Below are positions 1 through 5,986 of a DNA stretch of 8,173 bases, piece by piece. Position numbers and translations under genes: made by a program. The DNA is from Marinilabiliales bacterium (GTDB lineage: Bacteria > Bacteroidota > Bacteroidia > Bacteroidales > BM523): positions 1 through 8,173 of the forward strand of contig PKSZ01000146.1 of NCBI GenBank assembly GCA_002869425.1, read 5' to 3'. The number at the start of each line of letters is the position of its first letter. Positions within the stretch are counted from its first letter, which is position 1. The notes under the pieces were generated by a model. It searched no databases and was not told where the DNA came from. It was given only the letters and a program-made list of their open reading frames with translations.

Positions 1-1341
1 AAAGCTCATCATTGGAGAAATTATGTTGGTAGTGCTATCTCCTATCCTGTATACAACCTGGGTTAGCTCAGGCGTATAGCCTAAAAACATAAACATAGGA
101 ACAAAAATTGGAGCCAATAAAGCCCATTTCGCCGAAGCACTCCCCATCACAAGGTTGATTAATCCTGCAAATAACACAAACAAAATAACAAGAGGGATTA
201 AACCTAAATTCAAGCCCTGAATGAAATTCGCACCTTTTATAGCCAAAATAATTCCCAGGTTACTCCAGTTGAAATACTCAACAAACTGGGCCGCAAAAAA
301 CACTAAAACAAGATACCCTGCCAAAGTTTTCATAGAGTCGGCCATTCCCTTCATTACATCAGAGTCATTTTTGTACTTTTTGGTAATGATACCATAAACA
401 AGACCCATAACCCCTGCAACCAAAAACAACACAGCCACAACTCCTTTCAAAACAGGTGATTTTAATAAAGATCCTCCTTCTCCGCGCAATATTCCGTTTG
501 CAGGCAACAATAACCACAAAATTGCACCAATAAAACCCACCAATATCAATCCCGACCATAAAAGGCCTTTCTTTTCTTCCTTGCTCAGTTTTTCAATTTC
601 TTCATTATCCTTGGATGAACCTTCCCATTTTCCCAGCCGGGGAACAACAATTTTCTCAGTAACCCAAGTACCCAGTAATGCAATTAAAAAAGTTGAAGCC
701 ACCATAAAATAGTAATTTGCAGTAGGATTCACTGTATAGGCAGGATCTACCAGCTGTGCAGCTTCCTCAGACAGTCCTGCCAATAATGGATCGATTGTCC
801 CCAATACAAGATTCGCAGAATAACCGCCTGACACACCGGCAAAACCAGCAGCCATACCTGCTATCGGATGCCTGCCAATGGCAATAAATATGGTTCCTGC
901 TAATGGGACCAACAAAACATAGCCTACACTAGATGCCAGGTTAGACATAATACCTGCAAGCACAATAATAAAAGTCAGCAATCTTTCAGGCGAATACAGT
1001 ACAAGACTTCTTATCACTACTGCAATAAGTCCTGAATGTTCAGCAAGGCCTATTCCAAGCATGGCTACAATCACAATTCCCAGCGGTGCAAAACTCGTAA
1101 AATTGGTAACCATTTTGGTTAAGATAAGATGCAGCCCGTCCTGTGACAATAAATTTACAGCTTCATAAACAGCTCCGGTACCTGGATGAACCGCTGAAGT
1201 TCCCAAGGCTGAAAAAACAGCCGATAGTATCAAAATCAACAGGGCAAAAATCCCAAATAATGTAGCAGGATGTGGTAATGCATTGCCTACTTTTTCAACT
1301 GTATTTAAAAAAACTGAAACCAATCCTCGCTTTTGCACCAT
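1..1341 (-). CDS. AbgT-family inner-membrane transporter, C-terminus cut off by window edge
   Basis: Reading the minus strand from ATG at 1341 gives 447 residues without a stop up to base 1, so only the C-terminal end, probably about 60-70 residues given the usual family length near 510, lies outside. Many hydrophobic helices are visible, with a charged cytoplasmic loop near residues 238-258. Recognisable family blocks are the GTIDPLLAG stretch (about 181-189), [12 protein letters not shown] (400-411) and GYTPE...[16 protein letters not shown] (421-446). S403, W406, P424, R432, D435 and P443 keep the spacing of residues that I recall as functionally important in Neisseria MtrF. Known members take up p-aminobenzoyl-glutamate (E. 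coli AbgT) or export sulfonamides and folate precursors (MtrF, YdaH), driven by ion gradients. Which activity this one has cannot be told from sequence, so no symbol is given. The family call is firm. The start is the first ATG, and the hydrophobic sequence that follows fits the family N-terminus. Confidence 0.93.
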   Translation of the reverse strand, partial: MVQKRGLVSVFLNTVEKVGNALPHPATLFGIFALLILILSAVFSALGTSAVHPGTGAVYEAVNLLSQDGLHLILTKMVTNFTSFAPLGIVIVAMLGIGLAEHSGLIAVVIRSLVLYSPERLLTFIIVLAGIMSNLASSVGYVLLVPLAGTIFIAIGRHPIAGMAAGFAGVSGGYSANLVLGTIDPLLAGLSEEAAQLVDPAYTVNPTANYYFMVASTFLIALLGTWVTEKIVVPRLGKWEGSSKDNEEIEKLSKEEKKGLLWSGLILVGFIGAILWLLLPANGILRGEGGSLLKSPVLKGVVAVLFLVAGVMGLVYGIITKKYKNDSDVMKGMADSMKTLAGYLVLVFFAAQFVEYFNWSNLGIILAIKGANFIQGLNLGLIPLVILFVLFAGLINLVMGSASAKWALLAPIFVPMFMFLGYTPELTQVVYRIGDSTTNIISPMMSF

Positions 1342-1386
1342 AGTTTACTATCTAATAGATTATCAATTGATTACATTTCCTGCTTT

Positions 1387-1394
1387 CAAAAATA
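1387..1394 (-). promoter_or_regulatory. Candidate -7 element for the AbgT-like gene
   Basis: Minus-strand TATTTTTG matches the Bacteroidota -7 consensus TAnnTTTG and lies 45 bases upstream of the ATG at 1341. No TTG-type -33 element is found at the expected 17-23 base spacing, so this is a motif match only, in an AT-rich region where chance matches are common. Confidence 0.35.
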
Positions 1395-1542
1395 TAATAA
1401 TTTATGTACATATGTAAATTTAAATCAATGTTTCGTGTCATCCCGTATGAAACTAATCGTCTAATTAGGGGGTTTAATCATTTAATTACCAATTTTTTGA
1501 TTAACAAGCCATTTACATTTTACACAGATAAAATATCTTGTT

Positions 1543-1550
1543 TATTTTTG
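1543..1550 (+). promoter_or_regulatory. Candidate -7 element for the exported-protein gene
   Basis: TATTTTTG matches the Bacteroidota TAnnTTTG -7 consensus and ends 24 bases before the ATG at 1575. This would give a short leader of about 15-20 bases. No matching -33 TTG is visible at the usual spacing. Confidence 0.45.
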
Positions 1551-1574
1551 TATTAAACCCAATAATTTTAAGAT

Positions 1575-2285
1575 ATGAAACAAACATTTTTTTACGTAAC
1601 GATATTGATTGCAGTATGCTTTTTCACGAGTCCGACAAAAGCACAAAAAATTGATCTTGAAAAAACATATGAAATAACAGGAAAGTCCAAAAGAGGAGAA
1701 CTACTATCGGTTGAAAGAAATGATGCAGGGGATTACATATTAACGTATAGCACCAAAATTGTGAACAAGCTAAAAGAAGTAAAATTCAAATTCCAGGTGT
1801 ATACATTTGATAAAGACTTCAATTTCAAAAACATGGAAGAAAAAGAAGTTTCTCTTGATAAATATCGTGAAAAAACCAAAGGAAGATACAAAGGAGAAAC
1901 CTATCATGTTGATGGAAACGTAGTAGCAGGTTTTCCCGGAACAGCCCTAAAGCTTAAGAAGAAAAGAACAACATACAAATGGAGTTGGTATTATCAGGAT
2001 TACACATCCTCTACAGAAATTCTTGAAAAAGTAAAACCCCGAACTGAAGATGGTGACAAATACATTGTAAAATTCTGCCAGAATCCACCACAGGACATAG
2101 CATTACCAAGTGTCGCAACAGCATTTGAGGACAATGTAAATGGAGATTTATACTTCCTGGCAGGAATCAGGAATGGTAAAATTATGTCGAAAGATTTTGA
2201 TGTGAATGAAGAACACACAGATCTTCACCTCATCAAATTCAATAAAGATTTGGATATGGTTGGAGACCTTCCTATTAAGTTTTAA
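1575..2285 (+). CDS. Exported protein of unknown function, N-terminal part ahead of a premature stop
   Basis: I do not recognise the family. The 236-residue product starts with a clear Sec signal peptide: Lys near the N-terminus, a hydrophobic core over residues 4-18, and a probable cleavage after the TKA at about residues 21-23, before Gln-Lys. There is no lipobox Cys, so it should be periplasmic or surface-exposed. The mature part is lysine-rich and made of short strands with turns (FQVYTFDKDFNF, KDFDVNEEHTDLHLIKFNK), suggesting a beta-propeller-like or other all-beta fold; this is inference. Translation ends at TAA 2283-2285, but the same frame continues open for 309 codons to 3215 and the protein character does not change. 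This is therefore best read as the first 43 percent of a roughly 545-residue protein broken by one nonsense codon. Whether the truncated product is stable is unknown. Confidence 0.75.
   Translation: MKQTFFYVTILIAVCFFTSPTKAQKIDLEKTYEITGKSKRGELLSVERNDAGDYILTYSTKIVNKLKEVKFKFQVYTFDKDFNFKNMEEKEVSLDKYREKTKGRYKGETYHVDGNVVAGFPGTALKLKKKRTTYKWSWYYQDYTSSTEILEKVKPRTEDGDKYIVKFCQNPPQDIALPSVATAFEDNVNGDLYFLAGIRNGKIMSKDFDVNEEHTDLHLIKFNKDLDMVGDLPIKF
2283..2285 (+). other. In-frame TAA that splits one reading frame (nonsense mutation or sequence error)
   Basis: The stop sits between ...DLPIKF and YPQEVAFFRTIT..., and the frames before and after it are identical. The 27 codons between the stop and the next ATG read as ordinary protein. 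One base change (for example AAA, GAA or CAA to TAA) would explain it. A recent mutation or a base-call error is more likely than two genes. Confidence 0.75.
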
Positions 2286-2366
2286 TACCCACAGGAAGTT
2301 GCATTTTTCAGAACCATAACCAACGACCAGATAGGAAAAGAAGGTACGGGTATCGCTGGTGGAATT

Positions 2367-3215
2367 ATGATTCTAACACCCATCGACTTGCAACCTGGCA
2401 ACAAAAAATACAAAAGAGACCCGGAAAAAGACAATTTTACCTTTATTCAATTCGACTCTGAATGCAAACTTGTAAACAGAATATCTTTCAAACCTGAAAT
2501 AATAGGATGGAAAATTGATGAAGCTGTTGTTACCTATTCCGGTAATGACTTAAGCTTTTATATTTACGGTCCGGCACATTTAGGTAAAGAAGGTAAGTAC
2601 TGGAATCAGTGTTACCAATCAGGGAAATACAAGGCAGTGCAGGTAATGAAAGTCTCTAAGGGTAAAATCGACTATCTTACTTCAACAGATCTTGAAGAGT
2701 TTGAAGCAAAGAAAAAAATGCCTCCAGGACAGAAAAAAGGAGCTGAATATAGTGGTAAAAAGTTCAAACGAGCATCTTTTGAAATTGCAGATAACGGCGA
2801 ATATTTTATCATGGGACAGCATATTAACAAAACTGATGGACCTATTTTTGGGGATTTAATTTGCTTCCATTTTGACAACCAGGATAAATTAAAGGCACAT
2901 TACACATCTGAAACAGCAGGCGAAGCAAAGTATTCATATGCAATAGATCAGGCAATGAAGCAACTGGGAAATAATATGTTTTGGATATGCTTAGAATCAA
3001 TTGAACAAAACAAAATCTTCCCTTCCGTATGTAAAATTGATGTTGAAAATGCTGAAATAGGAAACTTCGTTCGACCAGGAAACAATGGTAAAAAGCAAAT
3101 TTATTTTCTTAATGCCAGCTTTCCCTATCTGGATATTCAGGACGATCAGACGGTGTTTTTTGGCAACGATGAAAAAGGGAAAACCATCTGGTTCTGCCGT
3201 TTGAAATACGAATAA
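2367..3215 (+). pseudogene. C-terminal part of the interrupted exported protein
   Basis: This is 282 residues from the first ATG after the stop; the frame is really open from 2286. It has no signal peptide, so if translated alone it would stay in the cytoplasm, unlike the N-terminal part. The sequence continues the same lysine-rich, strand-turn pattern (FTFIQFDSECKLVNRISF, FEIADNGEYFIMGQHI, GDLICFHFDNQDKL, QTVFFGNDEKGKTIWFCRL), with repeated aromatic strands as in beta-propeller proteins. The family is not recognised. The GGTGGA five bases before the ATG resembles a ribosome binding site, but it also encodes the in-frame Gly-Gly and this phylum rarely depends on such sites, so an independent start is not persuasive. 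The frame has no further damage, which points to a recent lesion or a sequencing artefact. Transcription probably ends at the hairpin about 100 bases downstream. Confidence 0.7.
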
Positions 3216-3265
3216 AAACAATTGCATGGATTAAGCTCTATTAGGCTTCCATCCTGATGCAACTT

Positions 3266-3283
3266 AATGCCTTAAACGGCATT
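3266..3283. repeat. Small inverted repeat, 6-base arms
   Basis: AATGCC and GGCATT flank the six bases TTAAAC, giving a short hairpin 50 bases after the stop at 3215. There is no T-run after it, so it is not a terminator by itself; it may simply be part of the 3' untranslated region. Confidence 0.35.
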
Positions 3284-3316
3284 CACAAACATTGCCGAAA
3301 CTTAATTGCTCTAACT

Positions 3317-3350
3317 AGTCCTCGTTTTAAACGAGGACTTATTTATTTCT
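3317..3350 (+). terminator. Rho-independent terminator after the interrupted exported-protein gene
   Basis: A perfect 11-base inverted repeat, AGTCCTCGTTT and its complement, is centred on T3328 (3317-3339). It is followed by a T-rich tail, TATTTATTTCT. The GC-rich outer stem and T-rich tail lie on the plus side only, so it should stop transcription coming from 1575-3215. It also protects the convergent minus gene's downstream side weakly at best. Confidence 0.8.
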
Positions 3351-3423
3351 GTATTTTCAATACATCCTTGTCACAGACGAAGGCGGATAAGCGATAAATT
3401 TCAAGTTGAACAAGTAAAGCTTT
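3340..3423. other. Remainder of intergenic region, no gene seen
   Basis: Together with 3216-3316 this makes a roughly 200-base gap between convergent genes. Apart from the two hairpins, it holds only a short palindrome TTCAAGTTGAA at 3400-3410, close to the end of the minus-strand gene. No credible ORF or RNA gene was found. Confidence 0.5.
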
Positions 3424-3705
3424 TCAACCTTCTGTATAAATAATTTCTATATCATTTTCGTCCAGCAAACGAATGGATTTGCTACAAATATTTTTTGTAC
3501 AAATCAAGGCTATTTTACTTTGTGGTTCTGACTGTCTGATTTTTTCAACAAGATCCAGTATCTGTTCTGCATCTTTGCGAATAATTCTCGATTTTCTAAT
3601 CTTTACAATTCCAAGTTTTCCGGGTTCAACTTCACAAAGCTCAATCCTTTTGTTTAATCCGTATTTTGTACTGTCCAGTTCTTTCATGTCACTAAATTTT
3701 AACAT
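3424..3705 (-). CDS. Hypothetical 93-residue soluble protein
   Basis: I do not recognise this family. The product is charge-balanced and soluble, without signal peptide or membrane helix. The predicted order is strand-strand-helix-strand-helix-strand: IELCEVEPGKLGIVKIRK, then a helix around residues 44-58, the buried strand KIALICTK, a helix around 73-80, and the last strand DIEIIYTEG. The last part loosely resembles the C-terminal half of small Rossmann-like or restriction-endonuclease-like domains, but no catalytic residues are seen. Start is the ATG at 3705; an in-frame ATG at 3687 (residue 7) is a possible alternative. It is preferred over the plus-strand ORF covering the same bases because that one is hydrophobic and Ser/Ile/Leu-rich, as shadow frames usually are. 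It diverges from the WD40-OmpA gene across 68 bases, so shared regulation is possible. Confidence 0.65.
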   Translation of the reverse strand: MLKFSDMKELDSTKYGLNKRIELCEVEPGKLGIVKIRKSRIIRKDAEQILDLVEKIRQSEPQSKIALICTKNICSKSIRLLDENDIEIIYTEG

Positions 3706-3712
3706 TCAATGA

Positions 3713-3743
3713 TTGAAGATAAAAAAATTATTAATTACCTTTA
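3713..3743 (+). promoter_or_regulatory. Candidate promoter of the WD40-OmpA gene
   Basis: TTG at 3713-3715, a 20-base spacer and TACCTTTA at 3736-3743 fit the Bacteroidota pattern TTG-N17-23-TAnnTTTG with one mismatch at the last base. The -7 box ends 30 bases before the ATG at 3774. Confidence 0.45.
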
Positions 3744-3750
3744 AATTCAA
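3723..3750 (-). promoter_or_regulatory. Candidate divergent promoter of the 93-residue gene
   Basis: On the minus strand, TTG (3750-3748), a 17-base spacer and TAATTTTT (3730-3723) match the same consensus with one mismatch. It would overlap the oppositely directed promoter in the same gap. The evidence is weak because the region is A/T-rich. Confidence 0.3.
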
Positions 3751-3773
3751 TACCAACCAAAGCCTTACAACCA

Positions 3774-5129
3774 ATGAAAAACATCCTTACTATTATCCTT
3801 TTGATAACATTCATTGCTACATATGCTCAAGTAAAACCAAAATATTCAATCCCATTCGACCTGAATCCGATGATCACAACAAAGATCGAGTTTAGTCCGG
3901 ATGCTAAATATATTGCATATGGTACAGCAGACGGAGAGGTTGTAATATTTAATCTACTAACAGGAAAGGAAGAATTCAAGTTGTCTGGACACGAAAAAAG
4001 AGTGGTTGCTGTAGCTTTTCATCCTAAAGGAAACCAACTGGCTAGTGGTGATAAAAAGGGCATTGTGAAAATCTGGGACCTTAAAACAAAAACAGAAAAA
4101 CGATCATATCCTGCACATGACAAACCGATTCTTTGCATGGCATACAGCCCTGATGGATCAACACTTTTCTCCGGAGGACGAGACAACTATATTAAAATAC
4201 GAGATGTTGAAACTGGAAAGCATTTACAAACCATAGGTAAAACCAAAGGAAACATAAGAGCTTTAAGATTTAGTCCGGATGGGAAGTATGTTATCTGCGC
4301 CACATCTTCATTATCAAACAGTGTTCAATACTACGAACTTGAATCTGGGAAAAATGCAAAAATCATCAACTCTGTAAACACACAATACATTGACATTAGT
4401 CCTGATGAACGTCTTTTTGCAAGTGCGAATCTTGATCCCAACGTGATTGTTTGGGATGTAAAAACCGGCAAGAAATTATATGATCTGAAAGGTCACAAAG
4501 AATTTGTTAAAGGCGTTTGCTTTAGTCCTGGTGGAAAAATCCTGGCAAGTTGCAGCGATGACAAAACCATTAAGCTCTGGGACTTAAAAAAGAAAGGTTG
4601 CCTGTACACATTTACTGATCACAAAGAGAATGTAGAATTTGTAAACTACAGTCCCGATGGAAAATGGCTGGTTAGTTTGGGATGGGATGATGTTATCAAT
4701 ATATACAACCTGGAGAACTTAAACTTACCCAAAGAAGACATTTATATAAAGCCAGACAATACAGACCTTCCAAAGGAAGAACAGGATGTTATTACCGAGA
4801 GTTTCAATAATCTTGAATTCGACCTGAACAAATCCACAATCAAGGAAAGCTCGAAACCCAGCCTTAACAAACTATCAGATTTATTAAAAAAGAAAACAGC
4901 ATATAAACTAAAAATATCGGGGCATACAGACAATACAGGCGATGCCAACAGCAATTACAAATTAAGCATTGACAGGGCAATGGCAGTAAAAAACTATCTG
5001 GTTTCTAAAGGTGTTGATGCCAATATAATAACCTCAAATGGTTATGGAGCCACCAAACCCATTGCTGATAACAGAACAGAAGAAGGAAGACAGAAAAATC
5101 GCAGGGTTGAATTTGAAATTACACAGTAA
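3774..5129 (+). CDS. Exported WD40 beta-propeller protein with C-terminal OmpA/MotB domain (PorE-like architecture)
   Basis: The 451-residue product has a signal peptide (residues 1-18, cleavage expected at TYA/QVK, no lipobox Cys). It then shows seven WD40-type blades whose closing strands read IFNLLTGK (58-65), IWDLKTK (100-106), IRDVETGK (142-149), YYELESGK (186-193), VWDVKTGK (226-233), LWDLKKKG (268-275) and IYNLENL (310-316). A linker follows, then an OmpA-like peptidoglycan-binding domain (about 341-450) with GHTDNTG (383-389), NYKLSIDRA (394-402), GYGATKP (423-429) and NRRVEFEI (442-449). D386 and R401 keep the Asp-Arg spacing of 15 used by OmpA domains to grip diaminopimelate. It should therefore sit in the periplasm, anchored to peptidoglycan, and use the propeller to hold partner proteins. 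PorE of the type IX secretion system has TPR, propeller, carboxypeptidase-regulatory-like and OmpA parts; this protein lacks the first and third. A role in secretion is only inference, since no other such gene is visible. Confidence 0.93.
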   Translation: MKNILTIILLITFIATYAQVKPKYSIPFDLNPMITTKIEFSPDAKYIAYGTADGEVVIFNLLTGKEEFKLSGHEKRVVAVAFHPKGNQLASGDKKGIVKIWDLKTKTEKRSYPAHDKPILCMAYSPDGSTLFSGGRDNYIKIRDVETGKHLQTIGKTKGNIRALRFSPDGKYVICATSSLSNSVQYYELESGKNAKIINSVNTQYIDISPDERLFASANLDPNVIVWDVKTGKKLYDLKGHKEFVKGVCFSPGGKILASCSDDKTIKLWDLKKKGCLYTFTDHKENVEFVNYSPDGKWLVSLGWDDVINIYNLENLNLPKEDIYIKPDNTDLPKEEQDVITESFNNLEFDLNKSTIKESSKPSLNKLSDLLKKKTAYKLKISGHTDNTGDANSNYKLSIDRAMAVKNYLVSKGVDANIITSNGYGATKPIADNRTEEGRQKNRRVEFEITQ

Positions 5130-5289
5130 GCTGTATTTTCAATACCATAACTTCTCTTAACAGTTCTTAACAGAAAACTGACAACAATTCTTCCTTTTTG
5201 GTGTTATCTTAGTGAAAGATATGACAAGATTACCGGTTATCAATACCGGAACGTTATTTGTTTCGTTTCACCTTAAAAAGATAGCTGTT
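5130..5289. other. Intergenic region with TTAACA tandem repeat and small hairpin
   Basis: This 160-base gap separates two plus-strand genes. It holds a tandem 10-base repeat (5154-5173), a 7-of-8 match to the -7 element (TATCTTAG, 5205-5212) and a CCGGT/ACCGG inverted repeat (5233-5237 and 5245-5249, 7-base loop). A GTG (5212) and an ATG (5221) are in frame with the next gene, but the residues they would add do not look like the rest of that protein. No strong terminator follows the WD40-OmpA stop; the ACAG...CTGT arms at 5123-5134 are very short. Confidence 0.45.
5154..5173. repeat. Tandem 10-base direct repeat containing TTAACA twice
   Basis: CTCTTAACAG (5154-5163) is followed directly by TTCTTAACAG (5164-5173), identical at 9 of 10 positions. 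The result, TTAACA-N4-TTAACA, has the shape of direct-repeat sites bound by OmpR/PhoB-class response regulators; the Bacillus PhoP box is TTAACA-like with 4-6 base spacing. Binding here is inference. Confidence 0.4.
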
Positions 5290-5505
5290 ATGAGGAAGAT
5301 GCTGGAATATCAAAAAATGATTATCGAAAAAGTTAGTTTCGATAAAAAGATTCTCAAAAGAGAAATTCACAAATCCTTAAAATGGTTAAGTACATTCGAA
5401 TTTCAGGAATTAATAACCTGGTTGCAAAGAAAATTCGGACCTACTTATGCTGATGTTATATACAATGCAGAATACGCTCTTCCATCGCGTAGAATGAAGC
5501 CATAG
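5290..5505 (+). CDS. Small conserved-looking protein of unknown function, 71 residues
   Basis: From ATG at 5290 the product is 71 residues, basic and helical, with no signal peptide or membrane segment. The core runs MLEYQKMIIEKVSFDKKI, then REIHKSLKWLSTFEFQELITWL and KFGPTYADVIYN. From memory this resembles a short protein common in Bacteroidota genomes that starts MLEYxKxILxKVSFD and carries a KWL plus a W/FG pair; no function is known to me. The start at 5290, or the in-frame ATG at 5299, is chosen because homologues as I recall them begin near MLEYQK. The frame is open back to a GTG at 5212 (97 residues in all), but the added residues overlap a likely regulatory region and look unrelated. 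Its stop codon abuts the stop of the opposite-strand gene at 5506 with no base between. Confidence 0.7.
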   Translation: MRKMLEYQKMIIEKVSFDKKILKREIHKSLKWLSTFEFQELITWLQRKFGPTYADVIYNAEYALPSRRMKP

Positions 5506-5892
5506 TTATACCTTATCCAGGTTAAGCCATTCACGGGCCTGATGGATGCTCCCAAAGAGGGCATATTCATAACCATCTAGCTGTTTTACTTTTTGCTTAA
5601 AGATAGAAGAAACTGCTGGTGGCATGATTTCAGCAAAAACTGTTGCATGCCTGATTTTTCTCACTCTTTGTTTCAATGAAATCACTATCTTTCCTATCTT
5701 TTCAAGCTCACTCAGGCTATTAACCACATAATCTGCTTTCCTGCCATCAATAAGCACCCGAAGCTCATTATATGTTCCGTTTAGCTTTTCATCCATTTCC
5801 GTTAGCATTACCTGAATATCATTTATAGGTATTTCACCATCATATTGCACTTCGAGTAAGGATTCTTTCTCATTAAAACGCCAATTGTACAT
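5506..5892 (-). CDS. SpoIIAA/STAS-like domain protein
   Basis: This 128-residue soluble protein has the layout of the SpoIIAA-like (STAS-related) family: an N-terminal strand pair (residues 3-20, WRFNEKESLLEVQYDGEI), a helix with acidic residues (23-38), the central strand RVLIDGRK (45-52), a helix (58-78), the strand ATVFAE (83-88), a helix (92-104), and the C-terminal YALFGSIHQAREWL signature (110-123). The closing F...A..WL motif is typical of the family. Members are small lipid- or protein-binding modules. The phosphorylatable serine of true anti-sigma antagonists is not evident, so a sporulation-type partner switch should not be assumed. The start is ATG 5892, with a perfect TAnnTTTG match 19 bases upstream. 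The gene is convergent with the small gene before it. It lies downstream of the fetAB-like operon on the same strand, but 85 bases away behind its own promoter-like element. Confidence 0.75.
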   Translation of the reverse strand: MYNWRFNEKESLLEVQYDGEIPINDIQVMLTEMDEKLNGTYNELRVLIDGRKADYVVNSLSELEKIGKIVISLKQRVRKIRHATVFAEIMPPAVSSIFKQKVKQLDGYEYALFGSIHQAREWLNLDKV

Positions 5893-5910
5893 AATTACTT
5901 TATTTGCTTA

Positions 5911-5929
5911 CAAAATTAGGCAAATGCCT
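5911..5929 (-). promoter_or_regulatory. Candidate -7 element and adjoining palindrome for the STAS-like gene
   Basis: Minus-strand TAATTTTG (5918-5911) is an exact TAnnTTTG match, 19 bases upstream of the ATG at 5892. Directly upstream, and sharing one base with it, is the inverted repeat AGGCA-AA-TGCCT (5918-5929). This is where an operator would block polymerase. A TTG lies 15 bases above the -7 box, slightly closer than the usual range. Confidence 0.45.
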
Positions 5930-5932
5930 CAA

Positions 5933-5960
5933 ACAAGATAAAATCATAAATAAATCTTGT
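5933..5960 (-). terminator. Possible weak terminator after the fetAB-like operon
   Basis: Seven-base arms ACAAGAT / ATCTTGT (5933-5939 and 5954-5960) enclose a 14-base AT-rich loop, 18 bases past the stop at 5978. On the minus strand only a short TTT run follows, so this is a weak candidate that could also be part of the next promoter region. Confidence 0.35.
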
Positions 5961-5970
5961 AGTAATTGCG

Positions 5971-5986
5971 TATTTATTTATTTATT
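5971..5986. repeat. TATT tetranucleotide repeat across the fetB-like stop codon
   Basis: Four copies of TATT (TATTTATTTATTTATT) cover the minus-strand stop at 5978-5980 and its last codons. A change in copy number would alter only the last residues. Confidence 0.6.

Larger units (their letters stand above)
1342..1574. other. Divergent intergenic region between transporter and exported protein
   Basis: This gene-free AT-rich region separates two divergent starts, so it should hold both promoters. It contains one TAnnTTTG match for each direction, a perfect 8-base palindrome CTAATTAG (1461-1468) and a 7-base inverted repeat TTAATCA / TGATTAA (1474-1480 and 1498-1504, 17-base spacer). The palindromes could be regulator sites, but with this base composition they could equally be chance. 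No small ORF in it looks real. Confidence 0.5.

Noticed and set aside
365..559. 64-residue minus-strand ORF within the AbgT-like gene
   Set aside because: It lies in another frame of a confidently identified transporter and its Cys/Arg-rich composition is not protein-like.
1474..1504. Inverted repeat TTAATCA / TGATTAA as a definite operator
   Set aside because: It is AT-only apart from one base per arm with a 17-base spacer; chance is likely in this region.
2356..2369. Ribosome-binding-like GGTGGA before ATG 2367 as evidence for an independent second gene
   Set aside because: The bases encode in-frame Gly-Gly of the continuing frame, and there is no new promoter or signal peptide.
3473..3712. 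79-residue plus-strand ORF opposite the 93-residue gene
   Set aside because: It is Ser/Ile/Leu/Phe-rich with no domain pattern, as expected for the antisense shadow of a real gene.
3713..3895. 60-residue plus-strand ORF overlapping the signal-peptide region of the WD40-OmpA gene
   Set aside because: It is out of frame with the strongly supported gene and covers its promoter.
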